From assembly GCA_002282385.1 (NCBI GenBank), contig NCJG01000005.1, forward strand, positions 83,718 through 147,717: 64,000 nt of DNA, given 5' to 3'. Position 1 is the stretch's first letter; each line of letters starts with the position of its first letter. Origin of the DNA: Sphingomonadales bacterium 39-57-19 (lineage in GTDB: Bacteria; Pseudomonadota; Alphaproteobacteria; Sphingomonadales; Sphingomonadaceae). Under the pieces are notes generated by a model. The model saw only the letters and a program-made list of their open reading frames with translations, searched no databases and was not told the origin of the DNA. Positions 45,964 through 55,110 of this stretch are shown in pieces. The position numbers and the translations under genes were made by a program.

Positions 45964-45968
45964 GCGGA

Positions 45969-48386
45969 TCAGACCTTCATCTTGGCGTTATCAGGATCGT
46001 AAACAGGGTGCTCCAGCACAGTGCCGATGCGTCGTTCGCCCTGTAACACGATATCGAACTGCGACCCCGGCGCCGCATTTTGTATGGGCACACAGGCGAA
46101 AAACAGGCTCTTGCCAACGCGATGTCCATAGCCGCCTGATGTCGTCAGGCCGATACAATGGTCGCCCACCAAAATTGGCTCGCCGCCGCGCACATCGACA
46201 TTGTCTGCATCAACCGCGCCGTACACAATGCGGAAACGCTCAGGCGCATCCAACGTCGCCTGCTTGCCGACGAAATCATCCTTATTGAAATTGATGAAGC
46301 GTGGCATGTCTGCCTCAATCATCGTCAATTCGTTGGTAAGCTCGGAACCCCAGGCCTTATAACCCTTTTCGACCCGCATGCTGTTCGCTGCGTACAATCC
46401 GTAATTGACGATGCCGAACTCCTGCCCGGCTTCCCACACCGCCTCATAGAGCGCAGCGAGGTCCTTCATCGCTGGATGCAATTCCCAGCCCAACTCGCCT
46501 GCATAAGACACACGAAGCGCGCGCATGGTAATGCCCGCAATCACGATCTCCTGACCACTGAGCCAGCGGAAACCTTCATTGCTAAGGTCGGCGTCGGTTA
46601 GCTTTTCGAGCACATCGCGCGAACGCGGGCCGTTCATCACGAGAACGCCAAGGTCCATCGTCAGATTGCGGATGGTTACATCTTCGTCCGGCAATTTGCT
46701 TTGGATCAGCAAGTCCCAATCGCGCTGTTCCGCCGCTGCTGCCGAGAGGCAGTAGAAATGATCATCGGCAAAACGCGTCACGGTCATTTCGCCATAAATG
46801 CGGCCCTGCACCGAAAGCGGATGCACCAAGCCGATACCGCCCAATTTTTTGGGCATGCGGTTGGCGCAAATACGGTTGAGGAATGCCTCCGCATCTGGCC
46901 CGCTCACATCATATTTCGCAAAGCCAGAGAGGTCGAGCACGCCGACCCGCTCAGCAACCGCCTTTACCTCTGCCGCGACCGCGTCAAAGCTGTTGGTGCG
47001 GTGATAGCCACCTTCTTCTTCTGCGCCGTCGAGGGCAAAATATTTGGGCCGTTCCCAGCCGTAGGTTTCGCCATATACCGCACCAGCGGACAGCAAACGG
47101 CCATATAGCGCGCTCATTTTTTGCGGGCGGCCATCGGGCTCTTCTTCACCGGGAAGCCGCGTCGTGAACGTCATGCGGTAATCAAGGAAAACCTTAGCGC
47201 GGCTGTAATCTTCGTCCGCATAAGGGCCGTAACGGCGCGGATCGAATTCGGTCATGTTGATATCGGCATCACCGAACACCATCCACTGCGCCAGATATTT
47301 TCCAGCCCCGCCGCCTTGCGCGATGCCAAAACTTGTGCCGCAACAATGCCAAAAATTCTTCAGGCCAACCGCTGGCCCCAACAGTGGTCCGCCGTCGGGC
47401 GTATGCGGGATCGCGCCGTTGACGAAGCGCCGCAAACCGACTTCACCAAAAATCGGCATCCGTTCAATCGCGCGCTCCAGCCATGGGGCGATGCGCTCCA
47501 GATCTTCGGGGAACAACTCGCTTGTCGAATCCCACTCAGGGTTTCCACCGCGCGGTGCCCATGCTTCGGCGAGACCCGTATTTTCGTACACGCCAATCAG
47601 TCCGCTTTTCTGCTCCTGCCGGAAATATCCTGACACATGAGGGCAACGCATGACCGGTATTTCTTCATCGCGATCTTTGAACGCGGGGATAGGATCGGTG
47701 ACAACATAATGATGTTCCATGTTCGTCACCGGAATATCGATGCCCGCCATTTGCGCGATTTGCCGGGCATAGCAGCCCGCCGCATTTACGACTATTTCGG
47801 CCCGAACCGTGCCCTTTTCCGTTTCCACATCCCATTCACCAGATGGCAATTGCGTTAGGCCCGTCACGCGGTTTTTGCGCACGATTTTCGCGCCCATATT
47901 CTTGGCACCAATGGCAAGCGCGTTGCAAATACCCGACGGATCAGCATGTCCGTCTTCGGTCGTCCGCGCACCGGCGATGACACCATCAAGCGTCATAAAC
48001 GGGTTGTGGCGGAGAATTTCCTCAGGCGGGATAATCTCCATCTCAAACCCGATGATTTTCGAAAAGCCCTGAATGTAGCGCATCCACGCCAACTCGCGCT
48101 CGTTGGTTGCAAGACGGATGCCGCCGGATTTATGCCAACTGACATATTGCCCGGTCAAACCTTCCAGCCGTGGATAGAGGTCATTGCTATAGGCATGCAT
48201 CTTGGCAAGGTTGAAGCTGCCCGTGATGTTGGGGCATTGTCCAGCCGCGTGCCATGTCGAGCCGGAGGTCAGCTCATCCTTTTCGATCAGCAGACTGTCC
48301 GTCCACCCGAGTTCGGCGAGATGGTAAAGCAACGAAGCCCCCATTATGCCGCCGCCGATTATCACAACTCGTGCCGATGTTTGCAT
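45969..48386 (-). CDS. FAD-dependent N-methyl-amine dehydrogenase with GcvT domain (copy 1)
   Basis: An 805-residue protein with the same architecture as its downstream neighbour: FAD domain beginning VVIIGGGIMGASLLYHLAEL, covalent-FAD motif TSGSTWHAAGQ, then GcvT region with VSYAGELGWELH and SMRVEKGYKAWGSELTNE. The two copies are clearly diverged, so this is not a recent duplication. First gene of the operon; its AAGGAG lies about ten bases before the ATG. It faces the SDR gene across a 152-bp divergent region. Dimethylglycine or sarcosine dehydrogenase is the best family name. Confidence 0.9.
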   Translation of the reverse strand: MQTSARVVIIGGGIMGASLLYHLAELGWTDSLLIEKDELTSGSTWHAAGQCPNITGSFNLAKMHAYSNDLYPRLEGLTGQYVSWHKSGGIRLATNERELAWMRYIQGFSKIIGFEMEIIPPEEILRHNPFMTLDGVIAGARTTEDGHADPSGICNALAIGAKNMGAKIVRKNRVTGLTQLPSGEWDVETEKGTVRAEIVVNAAGCYARQIAQMAGIDIPVTNMEHHYVVTDPIPAFKDRDEEIPVMRCPHVSGYFRQEQKSGLIGVYENTGLAEAWAPRGGNPEWDSTSELFPEDLERIAPWLERAIERMPIFGEVGLRRFVNGAIPHTPDGGPLLGPAVGLKNFWHCCGTSFGIAQGGGAGKYLAQWMVFGDADINMTEFDPRRYGPYADEDYSRAKVFLDYRMTFTTRLPGEEEPDGRPQKMSALYGRLLSAGAVYGETYGWERPKYFALDGAEEEGGYHRTNSFDAVAAEVKAVAERVGVLDLSGFAKYDVSGPDAEAFLNRICANRMPKKLGGIGLVHPLSVQGRIYGEMTVTRFADDHFYCLSAAAAEQRDWDLLIQSKLPDEDVTIRNLTMDLGVLVMNGPRSRDVLEKLTDADLSNEGFRWLSGQEIVIAGITMRALRVSYAGELGWELHPAMKDLAALYEAVWEAGQEFGIVNYGLYAANSMRVEKGYKAWGSELTNELTMIEADMPRFINFNKDDFVGKQATLDAPERFRIVYGAVDADNVDVRGGEPILVGDHCIGLTTSGGYGHRVGKSLFFACVPIQNAAPGSQFDIVLQGERRIGTVLEHPVYDPDNAKMKV

Positions 48387-48491
48387 AAATGCCCTGCTCC
48401 TTATACCACAACCTTAGGGCGGGTTTGCGGTCAGGCACAAATGGGGAATATGACGGGACCGGTTAAAAAAATTTTTGGATTAAGACCGCCG

Positions 48492-48506
48492 GTGCCTATA
48501 AGGCAC
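48492..48506. promoter_or_regulatory. Perfect palindrome in divergent promoter region (operator candidate)
   Basis: GTGCCTATAAGGCAC is a perfect 6-bp inverted repeat around a 3-base centre. It lies between the divergent demethylation operon and the SDR gene, in a 152-bp gap that also has an A/T tract (48463-48478). It is suited to a dimeric regulator. No regulator gene is adjacent. Confidence 0.4.
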
Positions 48507-48538
48507 GCAGGGTTGATTGAGAATATAAAGGTGGGGCT

Positions 48539-49303
48539 ATGAAGGTTGCGTTGGTTACGGGTGCTGCACAGGGCGTTGGCTTTGCAACGGCGCGGCTTTT
48601 GGCCGAAAAAGGCTATCATGTTGTCATGACCGACGTGCAGCCCTTGGATGCGCAAGTCGAAGCATTGGTTGCTCTTGGCGGGAGCGTATCCGCGCTTTCG
48701 GGTGATATTTCCTCTGAAGAATTTGTCGTCGAATTGGCGGAGAAAATTGCCAGCGACCATGGTGCCGCAGACGTGTTGGTCAACAACGCCGGCATCAGTT
48801 TGATTTGCAGCGCCGAAACGACCAGTATCGAGCAGTGGCAGCGCGTCATGAACATCAACCTGACCGGACCGTTTTTGCTGTGCCGCGAAATCGGAAAGCA
48901 GATGCTGGGGCGGAACCGGGGCAATATCATCAACGTTGCTTCAATCGCCGGGCTTCACGGTGTTATTGATCGATCCGCCTACAACGCATCAAAGCACGGA
49001 TTGGTCGGATTAACGCGAACGCTTGCGGCAGAATGGGGCGGCCGCGGTGTGCGTGTGAACGCCGTATGTCCGGGCTGGATTAAAACGGAAATGGATGAGG
49101 CTGATCAAGGTTCGGGCGCTTATTCCGATAGCGATATCATCGACCGCGTTCCCATGGGCCGTTTTGCCAAGCCCGAAGATGTCGCCCGGGCCATTGCGTT
49201 CCTTGCGCATGAAGACAGCTTTATCAACGGCGCAAGCTTGCCTGTCGACGGTGGATGGCTAGCCGACGCCAGTTGGGATGCGCTTCGTTTGAAAAAGCGA
49301 TGA
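48539..49303 (+). CDS. Short-chain dehydrogenase/reductase
   Basis: A 254-residue classical SDR. Seen: the cofactor loop TGAAQGVGFATARLL (residues 6-20), Asp in VVMTDVQ suggesting NAD preference, the NNAGIS motif, catalytic Ser-Tyr-Lys in the SAYNASKHG region (Tyr-x-x-x-Lys), and VCPGWIKTEMDEAD. It would oxidise a hydroxyl or reduce a ketone; the substrate is unknown. It is divergent from the FAD/GcvT operon and probably belongs to the same regulon. Carnitine-like or other hydroxylated betaines are possible but not shown. Confidence 0.9.
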   Translation: MKVALVTGAAQGVGFATARLLAEKGYHVVMTDVQPLDAQVEALVALGGSVSALSGDISSEEFVVELAEKIASDHGAADVLVNNAGISLICSAETTSIEQWQRVMNINLTGPFLLCREIGKQMLGRNRGNIINVASIAGLHGVIDRSAYNASKHGLVGLTRTLAAEWGGRGVRVNAVCPGWIKTEMDEADQGSGAYSDSDIIDRVPMGRFAKPEDVARAIAFLAHEDSFINGASLPVDGGWLADASWDALRLKKR

Positions 49304-49421
49304 GCCATGATATGCAAACGTTGCGCGAACTAGCGCAATGTGGGACCGTCATCGGAAAGTCACAGTCGGTGGCTAGGCACGTTAAGATTTCATTATTGTC
49401 CCAATTTTAAAGCGGAACCCG

Positions 49422-50204
49422 ATGGCGACTATTAGCATTGCGAAACCAAAGGTTCAGCTACAGGCATATTTCCTGTGCGCCATGCGCGTCATTTGGATTG
49501 CCGTGCCGCTTACGGTGTTATTGCCGCTTCACCTTGTCTGGCATCTACTGAGATTGCCGTCGCCATGGGCAATGTTATTCCTGCGCATTGCTGCCCGCGC
49601 CTTGGGCGCGCATGTTCGCGTTCACGGCAGTCCGCTCCGCCGGGATGTATTTTTTGTCGCCAACCATATTTCATGGCACGATATTCCGATATTGGCCGGC
49701 ATCACGGGCACCTCCTTTGTCGCGCAGGATGGCGTACGCGACTGGCCCGTCATTGGCTGGCTTGCAAAGCTGAACCGCACCATTTTCGTCAACCGCGCTG
49801 AAAAGCAGAATGTTACGCAACAAGTGGCCGAGTTACGCGAAGCGATTGCCGAAAACTGGTCGGTGACACTTTTCCCCGAAGGGACGACCTCGGACGGCCA
49901 GGGACTATTGCCGTTCAAACAGTCCTTGTTTGCGACATTGGCACCGCCGCCCAAGCCAATGATGATTCAGCCGGTTCTTTTAGACTTCGGTGCCAACACC
50001 CTGGACATTGCTTGGGTGGGTGTAGAGACCGGCTGGGAAAGCGCATGGCGGGCATTTACACGGCCCGGCACTTACGACGTCGACGTCCACTTTCTCGAAC
50101 CCTTTGATCCTGGCGCACTTGCCGATCGAAAAGTCGTCTGCGCCCTTGCCCGCGCTAGGCTGGCCGAAGCTCTGTCCGCCACGCTTGGCTATAGCGTTAC
50201 GTAA
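49422..50204 (+). CDS. 1-acyl-sn-glycerol-3-phosphate acyltransferase family protein (PlsC-like)
   Basis: Membrane-associated acyltransferase of 260 residues. The N-terminus has a hydrophobic segment (VIWIAVPLTVLLPLHLVWHL, about residues 22-41). The catalytic HX4D motif is NHISWHDIP, and the substrate-binding motif is LFPEGTTSDG near residue 148. It probably acylates lysophosphatidic acid or a lyso-ornithine lipid. The start ATG is at 49422. It is not functionally linked to the surrounding catabolic genes as far as can be seen. Confidence 0.88.
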   Translation: MATISIAKPKVQLQAYFLCAMRVIWIAVPLTVLLPLHLVWHLLRLPSPWAMLFLRIAARALGAHVRVHGSPLRRDVFFVANHISWHDIPILAGITGTSFVAQDGVRDWPVIGWLAKLNRTIFVNRAEKQNVTQQVAELREAIAENWSVTLFPEGTTSDGQGLLPFKQSLFATLAPPPKPMMIQPVLLDFGANTLDIAWVGVETGWESAWRAFTRPGTYDVDVHFLEPFDPGALADRKVVCALARARLAEALSATLGYSVT

Positions 50205-50351
50205 ATAGCGCCCAGCCGCGTGAGGTTCTCCGGTGCGCTGCAAAATAATTCATCCAATCGGCCAAATTTTTCAATTGTGGCCACGCATCGACGGCGCTCT
50301 AACTTTCGCAAAGGGCGCGTATTGCCTGCTGTAAATTAACTGGGTGCAATC

Positions 50352-51305
50352 ATGAAAATCGGATTTATCGGTCTTGGCAATGTTGGCGGAAAACTGGCAG
50401 GCAGCCTGATCCGCAATGGTCATGACGTCACTGTACGCGACCTTGATGCCGCACTCGTTGCCGAATATGTCAATCGCGGTGCAGCCTCGGCGGCATCTCC
50501 AAAAGAATTGGGTGAAGCCGTCGACCTAATCATTACCTGCTTGCCATCGCCCGCGGCCAGCGCTGCCGTGGCCGAGGGCGCGGACGGTTTTCTTCAAATC
50601 ATGCGTCCGGGCCAGGTTTGGCTCGAAATGAGCACAACCGATTATAGCGAAGTCATCCGGCTCGGCGCTTTGGTTGAGGCGCGTGGCGCGATGTTCATGG
50701 AATGCCCGGTTTCGGGCGGCTGCCATCGTGCGGACACCGGCAATATTGCGATTTTTGCAGGCGGCCCGCGCGCCGCGTTCGAATTTGTTCTGCCGGTTTT
50801 GACAACCATGGGACGGCGCATATTGCACACCGGCGATCTTGGTACCGCGTCACAATTGAAGGTGATGACCAACTATCTCTGCACGGTACATCTCGTTGCA
50901 TTGGCTGAGGCGTTGACGACATGCAAAGCCATCGGGCTTGATATGAACACCACATATGAAGCGATCCGGATTTCGTCAGGCAACAGCTTTGTCCACGAAA
51001 CCGAAAGCCAAGTTATCCTTAACGGCAGCCGCGACATCAATTTCACGATGGACCTCGTCAGCAAGGACGTGGGCCTGTTCGACAAAATTGCCCAATCGGC
51101 ACATGTACCCGTTGAACTGTCGCCGCTGATCGTGAAAATCTTTAAGGAAGGCGAGGAAGCTTACGGGCCTCGCGAATTTTCACCCAACATCATCCGTCGT
51201 TATGAAGAGCCATTGGGCATTAAGGTTTTGGGCACTGGATTTCCGGCCGATATGGTCGACGATGAACCCGAAGAGCCGGGCTATGAGGTCGTGCCGAAAC
51301 GCTAA
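50352..51305 (+). CDS. 3-hydroxyisobutyrate dehydrogenase-family (beta-hydroxyacid) dehydrogenase
   Basis: A 317-residue NAD(P)-dependent enzyme. The Rossmann loop is IGFIGLGNVGGKLAG, the substrate motif CPVSGGCHRADTG (near residue 118), and the catalytic Lys lies in SQLKVMTNYL near residue 175. Members reduce or oxidise 3-hydroxy acids such as 3-hydroxyisobutyrate, tartronate or glycerate. It carries an additional C-terminal tail of about 35 residues rich in Glu, Asp and Pro. It lies 18 kb from the valine operon, next to the LysR gene (convergent, 4-bp overlap), so assignment to valine breakdown is unproven. Confidence 0.88.
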   Translation: MKIGFIGLGNVGGKLAGSLIRNGHDVTVRDLDAALVAEYVNRGAASAASPKELGEAVDLIITCLPSPAASAAVAEGADGFLQIMRPGQVWLEMSTTDYSEVIRLGALVEARGAMFMECPVSGGCHRADTGNIAIFAGGPRAAFEFVLPVLTTMGRRILHTGDLGTASQLKVMTNYLCTVHLVALAEALTTCKAIGLDMNTTYEAIRISSGNSFVHETESQVILNGSRDINFTMDLVSKDVGLFDKIAQSAHVPVELSPLIVKIFKEGEEAYGPREFSPNIIRRYEEPLGIKVLGTGFPADMVDDEPEEPGYEVVPKR

Positions 51306-52237
51306 GCTGCGACGCCTAAACGGCTGTCTTCGACATTCTTGGCCACCCAATCCATGAATGTCCGAATGCGCAGATTTTCTTTCATATCCTTGCGGCAGAT
51401 AAGGCCCCATGCGCCGGGGCAAACTGCTTTATGTCCAACGGGCTGAACAAGCCGACCGGCGGCTAAATCCTGATCCACAAACGGGCCGTTGACCAGCGCA
51501 ATGCCTTCACCATTCAGCGCCATTTCCAGCGCAACGGCCAAGGTGTCGACCATGAGATAGGGCACGGACGGTTCAAACGCCGACCCTGCCGAAGCAAACC
51601 ACGTCTCCCAATTTTGCACTTCGGTATAGATGGCAACAAGCGGCTTGGTCATCAATGTCTGCGGGCTGGGATTTGGCCCCATCGCCTCTGCAACAGCGGG
51701 GCTACAGACGGGAAACAGCGCATATTCATACAGCGGAACCCAATGAAATTTGGTCGCATCGGGTTCTGACGCGCAATAAACGAGCCCGACATCCGCGTGC
51801 ACATCGTCAAATTCCCATTCAACAGCACATGTGTTGAGCGTGAGCTTTACTTCGGGGTGATCAGCCAGAAACTGCGGAACACGTTTTGCGAGCCAACGTA
51901 TGGAGGCGGTGACATAAGTCTGCACGCGAAGTGGCTTGTCCAGCGCATGGCGGTGGACTTCTTCAACCCCCTCCAGCAACGATTCAAACGCAGCGCGGAC
52001 ATAAGGATAGAGAACCTTACCCTCTTCCGTCGACACGATATGCCGCCCTTCTTGGACGAACAACGTCACGCCAAGCGCATCTTCAATCAGCTGCACCTGA
52101 TGGCTGACCGCAGGATGGGTGAGGCAAAGCTCGTCCGCTGCATCGCGGATGCTTTGGTGACGGGTCGCCGCCTCAAAACCCTTAAGCGCCTTTAACGGCG
52201 GCAACTGCTTTAGATCGATCTTCGGATGCATCGCCAC
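51302..52237 (-). CDS. LysR-family transcriptional regulator (GcvA-like)
   Basis: A 311-residue LysR protein. The N-terminal winged helix-turn-helix begins LPPLKALKGFEAATRHQS and contains DAADELCLTHPAVSHQV, which is typical of the GcvA/AmpR branch. The effector domain spans about residues 95-300. It is the last gene on the minus strand after the GMC dehydrogenase (63-bp gap). The gap contains a 14-bp sequence shared with the TonB receptor promoter, so it probably regulates this cluster. Confidence 0.9.
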   Translation of the reverse strand: MAMHPKIDLKQLPPLKALKGFEAATRHQSIRDAADELCLTHPAVSHQVQLIEDALGVTLFVQEGRHIVSTEEGKVLYPYVRAAFESLLEGVEEVHRHALDKPLRVQTYVTASIRWLAKRVPQFLADHPEVKLTLNTCAVEWEFDDVHADVGLVYCASEPDATKFHWVPLYEYALFPVCSPAVAEAMGPNPSPQTLMTKPLVAIYTEVQNWETWFASAGSAFEPSVPYLMVDTLAVALEMALNGEGIALVNGPFVDQDLAAGRLVQPVGHKAVCPGAWGLICRKDMKENLRIRTFMDWVAKNVEDSRLGVAA

Positions 52238-52288
52238 TCCCTCCCCGGATTCGCGCTCTCATCATGAGGTAGCACAGCCGAAAAGGAC

Positions 52289-52302
52289 TGGTAAATAAAA
52301 TT
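52289..52302. promoter_or_regulatory. Shared 14-bp motif upstream of the LysR gene
   Basis: TGGTAAATAAAATT here matches TGGTAAATTAAATT at 62822-62835 at 13 of 14 positions and in the same orientation. It lies in the short gap between the GMC gene and the LysR gene and overlaps the GMC stop codon. It is a candidate site for the LysR protein; a shorter similarity (GTAAATTAA) lies at 50331-50339, before the beta-hydroxyacid dehydrogenase gene. Confidence 0.4.
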
Positions 52303-53926
52303 AACGCATGCTTTTTGCATCTTCCAGGATCATCGCCGCACCCTTTTCAGCGACCATCACCGTTGGAGCATTAGTGTTGCCGGATGTGATTGTCGGAAAT
52401 ACCGAGGCGTCGACGACCCGCAAGCCATCCACACCATGTACACGTAAGCGGACATCGACCACGGAGGTCGCTGCATCCGGGCCCATCATGCAGGTGCTTG
52501 TTGGATGATAGACGGTATCGGCACGTGCCCGAAAATCCGCGAGCAAGGCTTCATCGCCATCGATATGCGCGCCGGGAATGAGCTCTTCGGTAATGATATC
52601 CGCAAGCGGCTTCGTCCGCGCAATTTGCTTCAGCAATCGGTTACCGGCCAGCACATCGTCAATATCGGCTTGCGTGGCGAGATAGTTCGGGTGGATGACC
52701 GGATATTTAGCAGGATCGGCGCACGCGAGTTCAATATGCCCACGACTGGTCGGACGGCAGGGATTATGCGAAAGCAGAAACGCCGAAAATGGATCGGGGT
52801 TGAGCAGCTTTCGTTCCGACAATGGTGTTTTGGTGTAGCTCACTGGACTGAAATATAGCTGCAAATTCGGGTGCTTTTTCGTCGCGTCGCTGCGCACAAA
52901 ACCCCCGCTTTGATTGACGCTCAACGACAGCGGCCCCGCCCGGTCGGCCATATAGCGCAGTCCAGCGCGGATTTTGCCGACGAACGGGTGCAGCACATCA
53001 TTCAACGTCGCGGTGCGAACTTTGTAGAAATAGGACACCGCAATATGGTCCTGCAAATTACGGCCTACGGCCTTTGCATCGACAATCGGTTCGATACCGA
53101 CATTTTTCAGATGGCTGGCATCTCCGATACCCGACAGCATCAACAATTGCGGTGAGTTGATCGCACCGCCGGACAGGATCACTTCGCGTCGCGCCTTCGC
53201 CTCTAATTGTGCACCTTTGCATGTGTACGCAACGCCGACCGCGCGCCGTCCCTCAAACAAAATGCGGGTGGCCTGCGCCATGGTCTTAAGCTTCAGCGTC
53301 TTGCGCTTGCGCGCCGGATGCAGAAACGCGTTCGCCGTCGACGCGCGCCAACCACCGCGTGTGTTGATTTGATAATAGCCGACCCCTTCAGGCTTGCCGC
53401 CGTTGAGGTCGTTGCTCGCAGCAAAGCCTAATGTCTGCGCAGCTTCAATAAAGCTGCGACAAATGGGGTGGGCAAAGGGCGAGATGTCGGTGACATGTTG
53501 CGGCCCGCCCTGACCATGGTGCGCGCTGTGCCAGTCAAAATCCTCTGACTTTTTGAAATAGGGCAGGACATCATCCCAACCCCAGCCGGCATTGCCCAAG
53601 GCTTTCCAATCTTCGAAATCGCGCGGCTGCCCGCGCACATAGACCATCGCGTTGATGGAACCTGATCCACCGACGACCTTGCCGCGCGGCCAATAGCTCT
53701 GCCGACCGCCCAGCGCCTCAACGGGCGCGGTATCGTACATCCAGTTAATCCGCTTATCGAAAAAGGTGCGTCCATAGCCGATGGGCATTTGGATCCAGAT
53801 CGAACGATCGCTTCCACCGGCCTCCAACAACAAGACGCTATACTTGCCATCTTCAGTCAGCCGGTTGGCCAGCACACAACCCGCCGTGCCTGCGCCGACG
53901 ATGATATAGTCAAATTCCTCGGTCAC
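52301..53926 (-). CDS. GMC-family FAD alcohol dehydrogenase (choline dehydrogenase-like)
   Basis: A 541-residue GMC oxidoreductase that oxidises an alcohol to an aldehyde. The FAD-binding loop is YIIVGAGTAGCVLANRL (residues 7-23), followed by the GMC signature GSGSINAMVYVRGQPRDF near residue 86 and the active-site His region YHPTSTCMMG near 475. It has BetA-like length, but these enzymes have wide substrate ranges and the neighbours do not prove choline. The start overlaps the enolase-superfamily gene by 4 bp. No signal peptide. Confidence 0.9.
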   Translation of the reverse strand: MTEEFDYIIVGAGTAGCVLANRLTEDGKYSVLLLEAGGSDRSIWIQMPIGYGRTFFDKRINWMYDTAPVEALGGRQSYWPRGKVVGGSGSINAMVYVRGQPRDFEDWKALGNAGWGWDDVLPYFKKSEDFDWHSAHHGQGGPQHVTDISPFAHPICRSFIEAAQTLGFAASNDLNGGKPEGVGYYQINTRGGWRASTANAFLHPARKRKTLKLKTMAQATRILFEGRRAVGVAYTCKGAQLEAKARREVILSGGAINSPQLLMLSGIGDASHLKNVGIEPIVDAKAVGRNLQDHIAVSYFYKVRTATLNDVLHPFVGKIRAGLRYMADRAGPLSLSVNQSGGFVRSDATKKHPNLQLYFSPVSYTKTPLSERKLLNPDPFSAFLLSHNPCRPTSRGHIELACADPAKYPVIHPNYLATQADIDDVLAGNRLLKQIARTKPLADIITEELIPGAHIDGDEALLADFRARADTVYHPTSTCMMGPDAATSVVDVRLRVHGVDGLRVVDASVFPTITSGNTNAPTVMVAEKGAAMILEDAKSMR

Positions 53927-55110
53927 TGAACGGGGTGCTGCGTCATTTCGAGGTGCAGCATATCGCCAGTATAGGGATTGGCGCGGGCGACATCTTCATT
54001 CAGTTCGACCCCCAAGCCCGGCGCGGTCGAGGGGATGACATGCCCCTCTTCAAACCGGATGGGCGATTTCAGAATTTCCGTATGGAAACCGCCCCACGTC
54101 TCAATGCTCTCAAGAATCAAGAAATTGGGTGAACAGGTCGCAATCTGGATATTGGCAGCGCCAACGATAGGTCCGCAATACAAATGCGGCGCGATCTGCA
54201 CATGATCAACTTCGGCCATTGCGGCGATCTTCTTGGCTTCCAATATGCCGCCCACCCGGCCAAGGTTCATTTGCAATATTGCCGCCGCGCCTGCACGCAG
54301 TAGCCGCGCGAAGTCATATTTGGTTGTCAGCCGTTCACCGGTTGCAACCGGTATCGACGTTGCCCGTGCAACCTTGGCCATCTCCTCAGGCGCATCGGGG
54401 GGTACGGGTTCTTCCAACCAGAGCGGATCATAGGGCTCAAGCCGTTTGGCAAGCCGGATCGCGCCTGCCGCGGTCATTTGGCCATGTGTCCCGAACAATA
54501 GGTCTGCTTTCATGCCAACCGCTTCGCGCAGGGACTTTGCAAAACGCTCGCACAGGTCAAGCGCCTCCAACGACAGCTGACGTCCGTCAAACGCCGAATA
54601 TGGTCCAGCAGGATCAAACTTCAACGCGGTAAAACCTTGGCTCAGATATTCAGCCGACCGTTCTGCCGCCAGATCGGGGTCGTGATAAACATCCTTTGTG
54701 TCGCCGGGCCGCGGGTAGATATAAGTGTACGCGCGCAACCGTTCGTGCACCTGACCGCCGAGCAGCTTATACACAGGCTTATTGGCTTCCTTGCCAATGA
54801 TGTCCCAACAGGCCATTTCGAGCGCAGACAAAACGCCCATGAGCGTGAGGTCGGGATGCTGAGTGAACCCGCTGGAATAGACCCGGCGCCACATATTTTC
54901 GATATCGTGCGGATCATTTCCCGCGACGTAGCGCGCGAACACGTCCTCTATCATTTTGGCAACCAGATGCGGCTCAAACGGGACGCAATATGCCTCGCCG
55001 ATCCCCGACACACCGCTATCAGTTGTCAGTTTCACGAACACGAAATAGCGGCCGCCAAAATGTGGTGGCGGATTGCCGACGACGAAGGTTTCGATATCGG
55101 TTAACTTCAT
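53923..55110 (-). CDS. Enolase-superfamily (mandelate racemase / galactonate dehydratase-like) protein with atypical metal site
   Basis: A 395-residue protein with the N-terminal capping domain (about 1-125) and C-terminal barrel. Barrel features are the Lys in ALKFDPAGP, Glu ligands in WLEEPVPPD and ATGERL, and a His in IAPHLYCG. In D-galactonate dehydratase the third strand reads DFHGR; here the aligned segment is GTHGQ, keeping the His but replacing the metal-binding Asp by Gly. It overlaps the genes on both sides by 4 bp. Likely acts on a sugar acid or related carboxylate; the true reaction is unknown. Confidence 0.85.
   Translation of the reverse strand: MKLTDIETFVVGNPPPHFGGRYFVFVKLTTDSGVSGIGEAYCVPFEPHLVAKMIEDVFARYVAGNDPHDIENMWRRVYSSGFTQHPDLTLMGVLSALEMACWDIIGKEANKPVYKLLGGQVHERLRAYTYIYPRPGDTKDVYHDPDLAAERSAEYLSQGFTALKFDPAGPYSAFDGRQLSLEALDLCERFAKSLREAVGMKADLLFGTHGQMTAAGAIRLAKRLEPYDPLWLEEPVPPDAPEEMAKVARATSIPVATGERLTTKYDFARLLRAGAAAILQMNLGRVGGILEAKKIAAMAEVDHVQIAPHLYCGPIVGAANIQIATCSPNFLILESIETWGGFHTEILKSPIRFEEGHVIPSTAPGLGVELNEDVARANPYTGDMLHLEMTQHPVQ

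Noticed and set aside
43519..48386. DMSP demethylase (DmdA)
   Set aside because: DmdA is a GcvT-only protein of about 370 residues. Both proteins here have a full FAD domain with the covalent-FAD histidine motif, matching dimethylglycine/sarcosine dehydrogenases.
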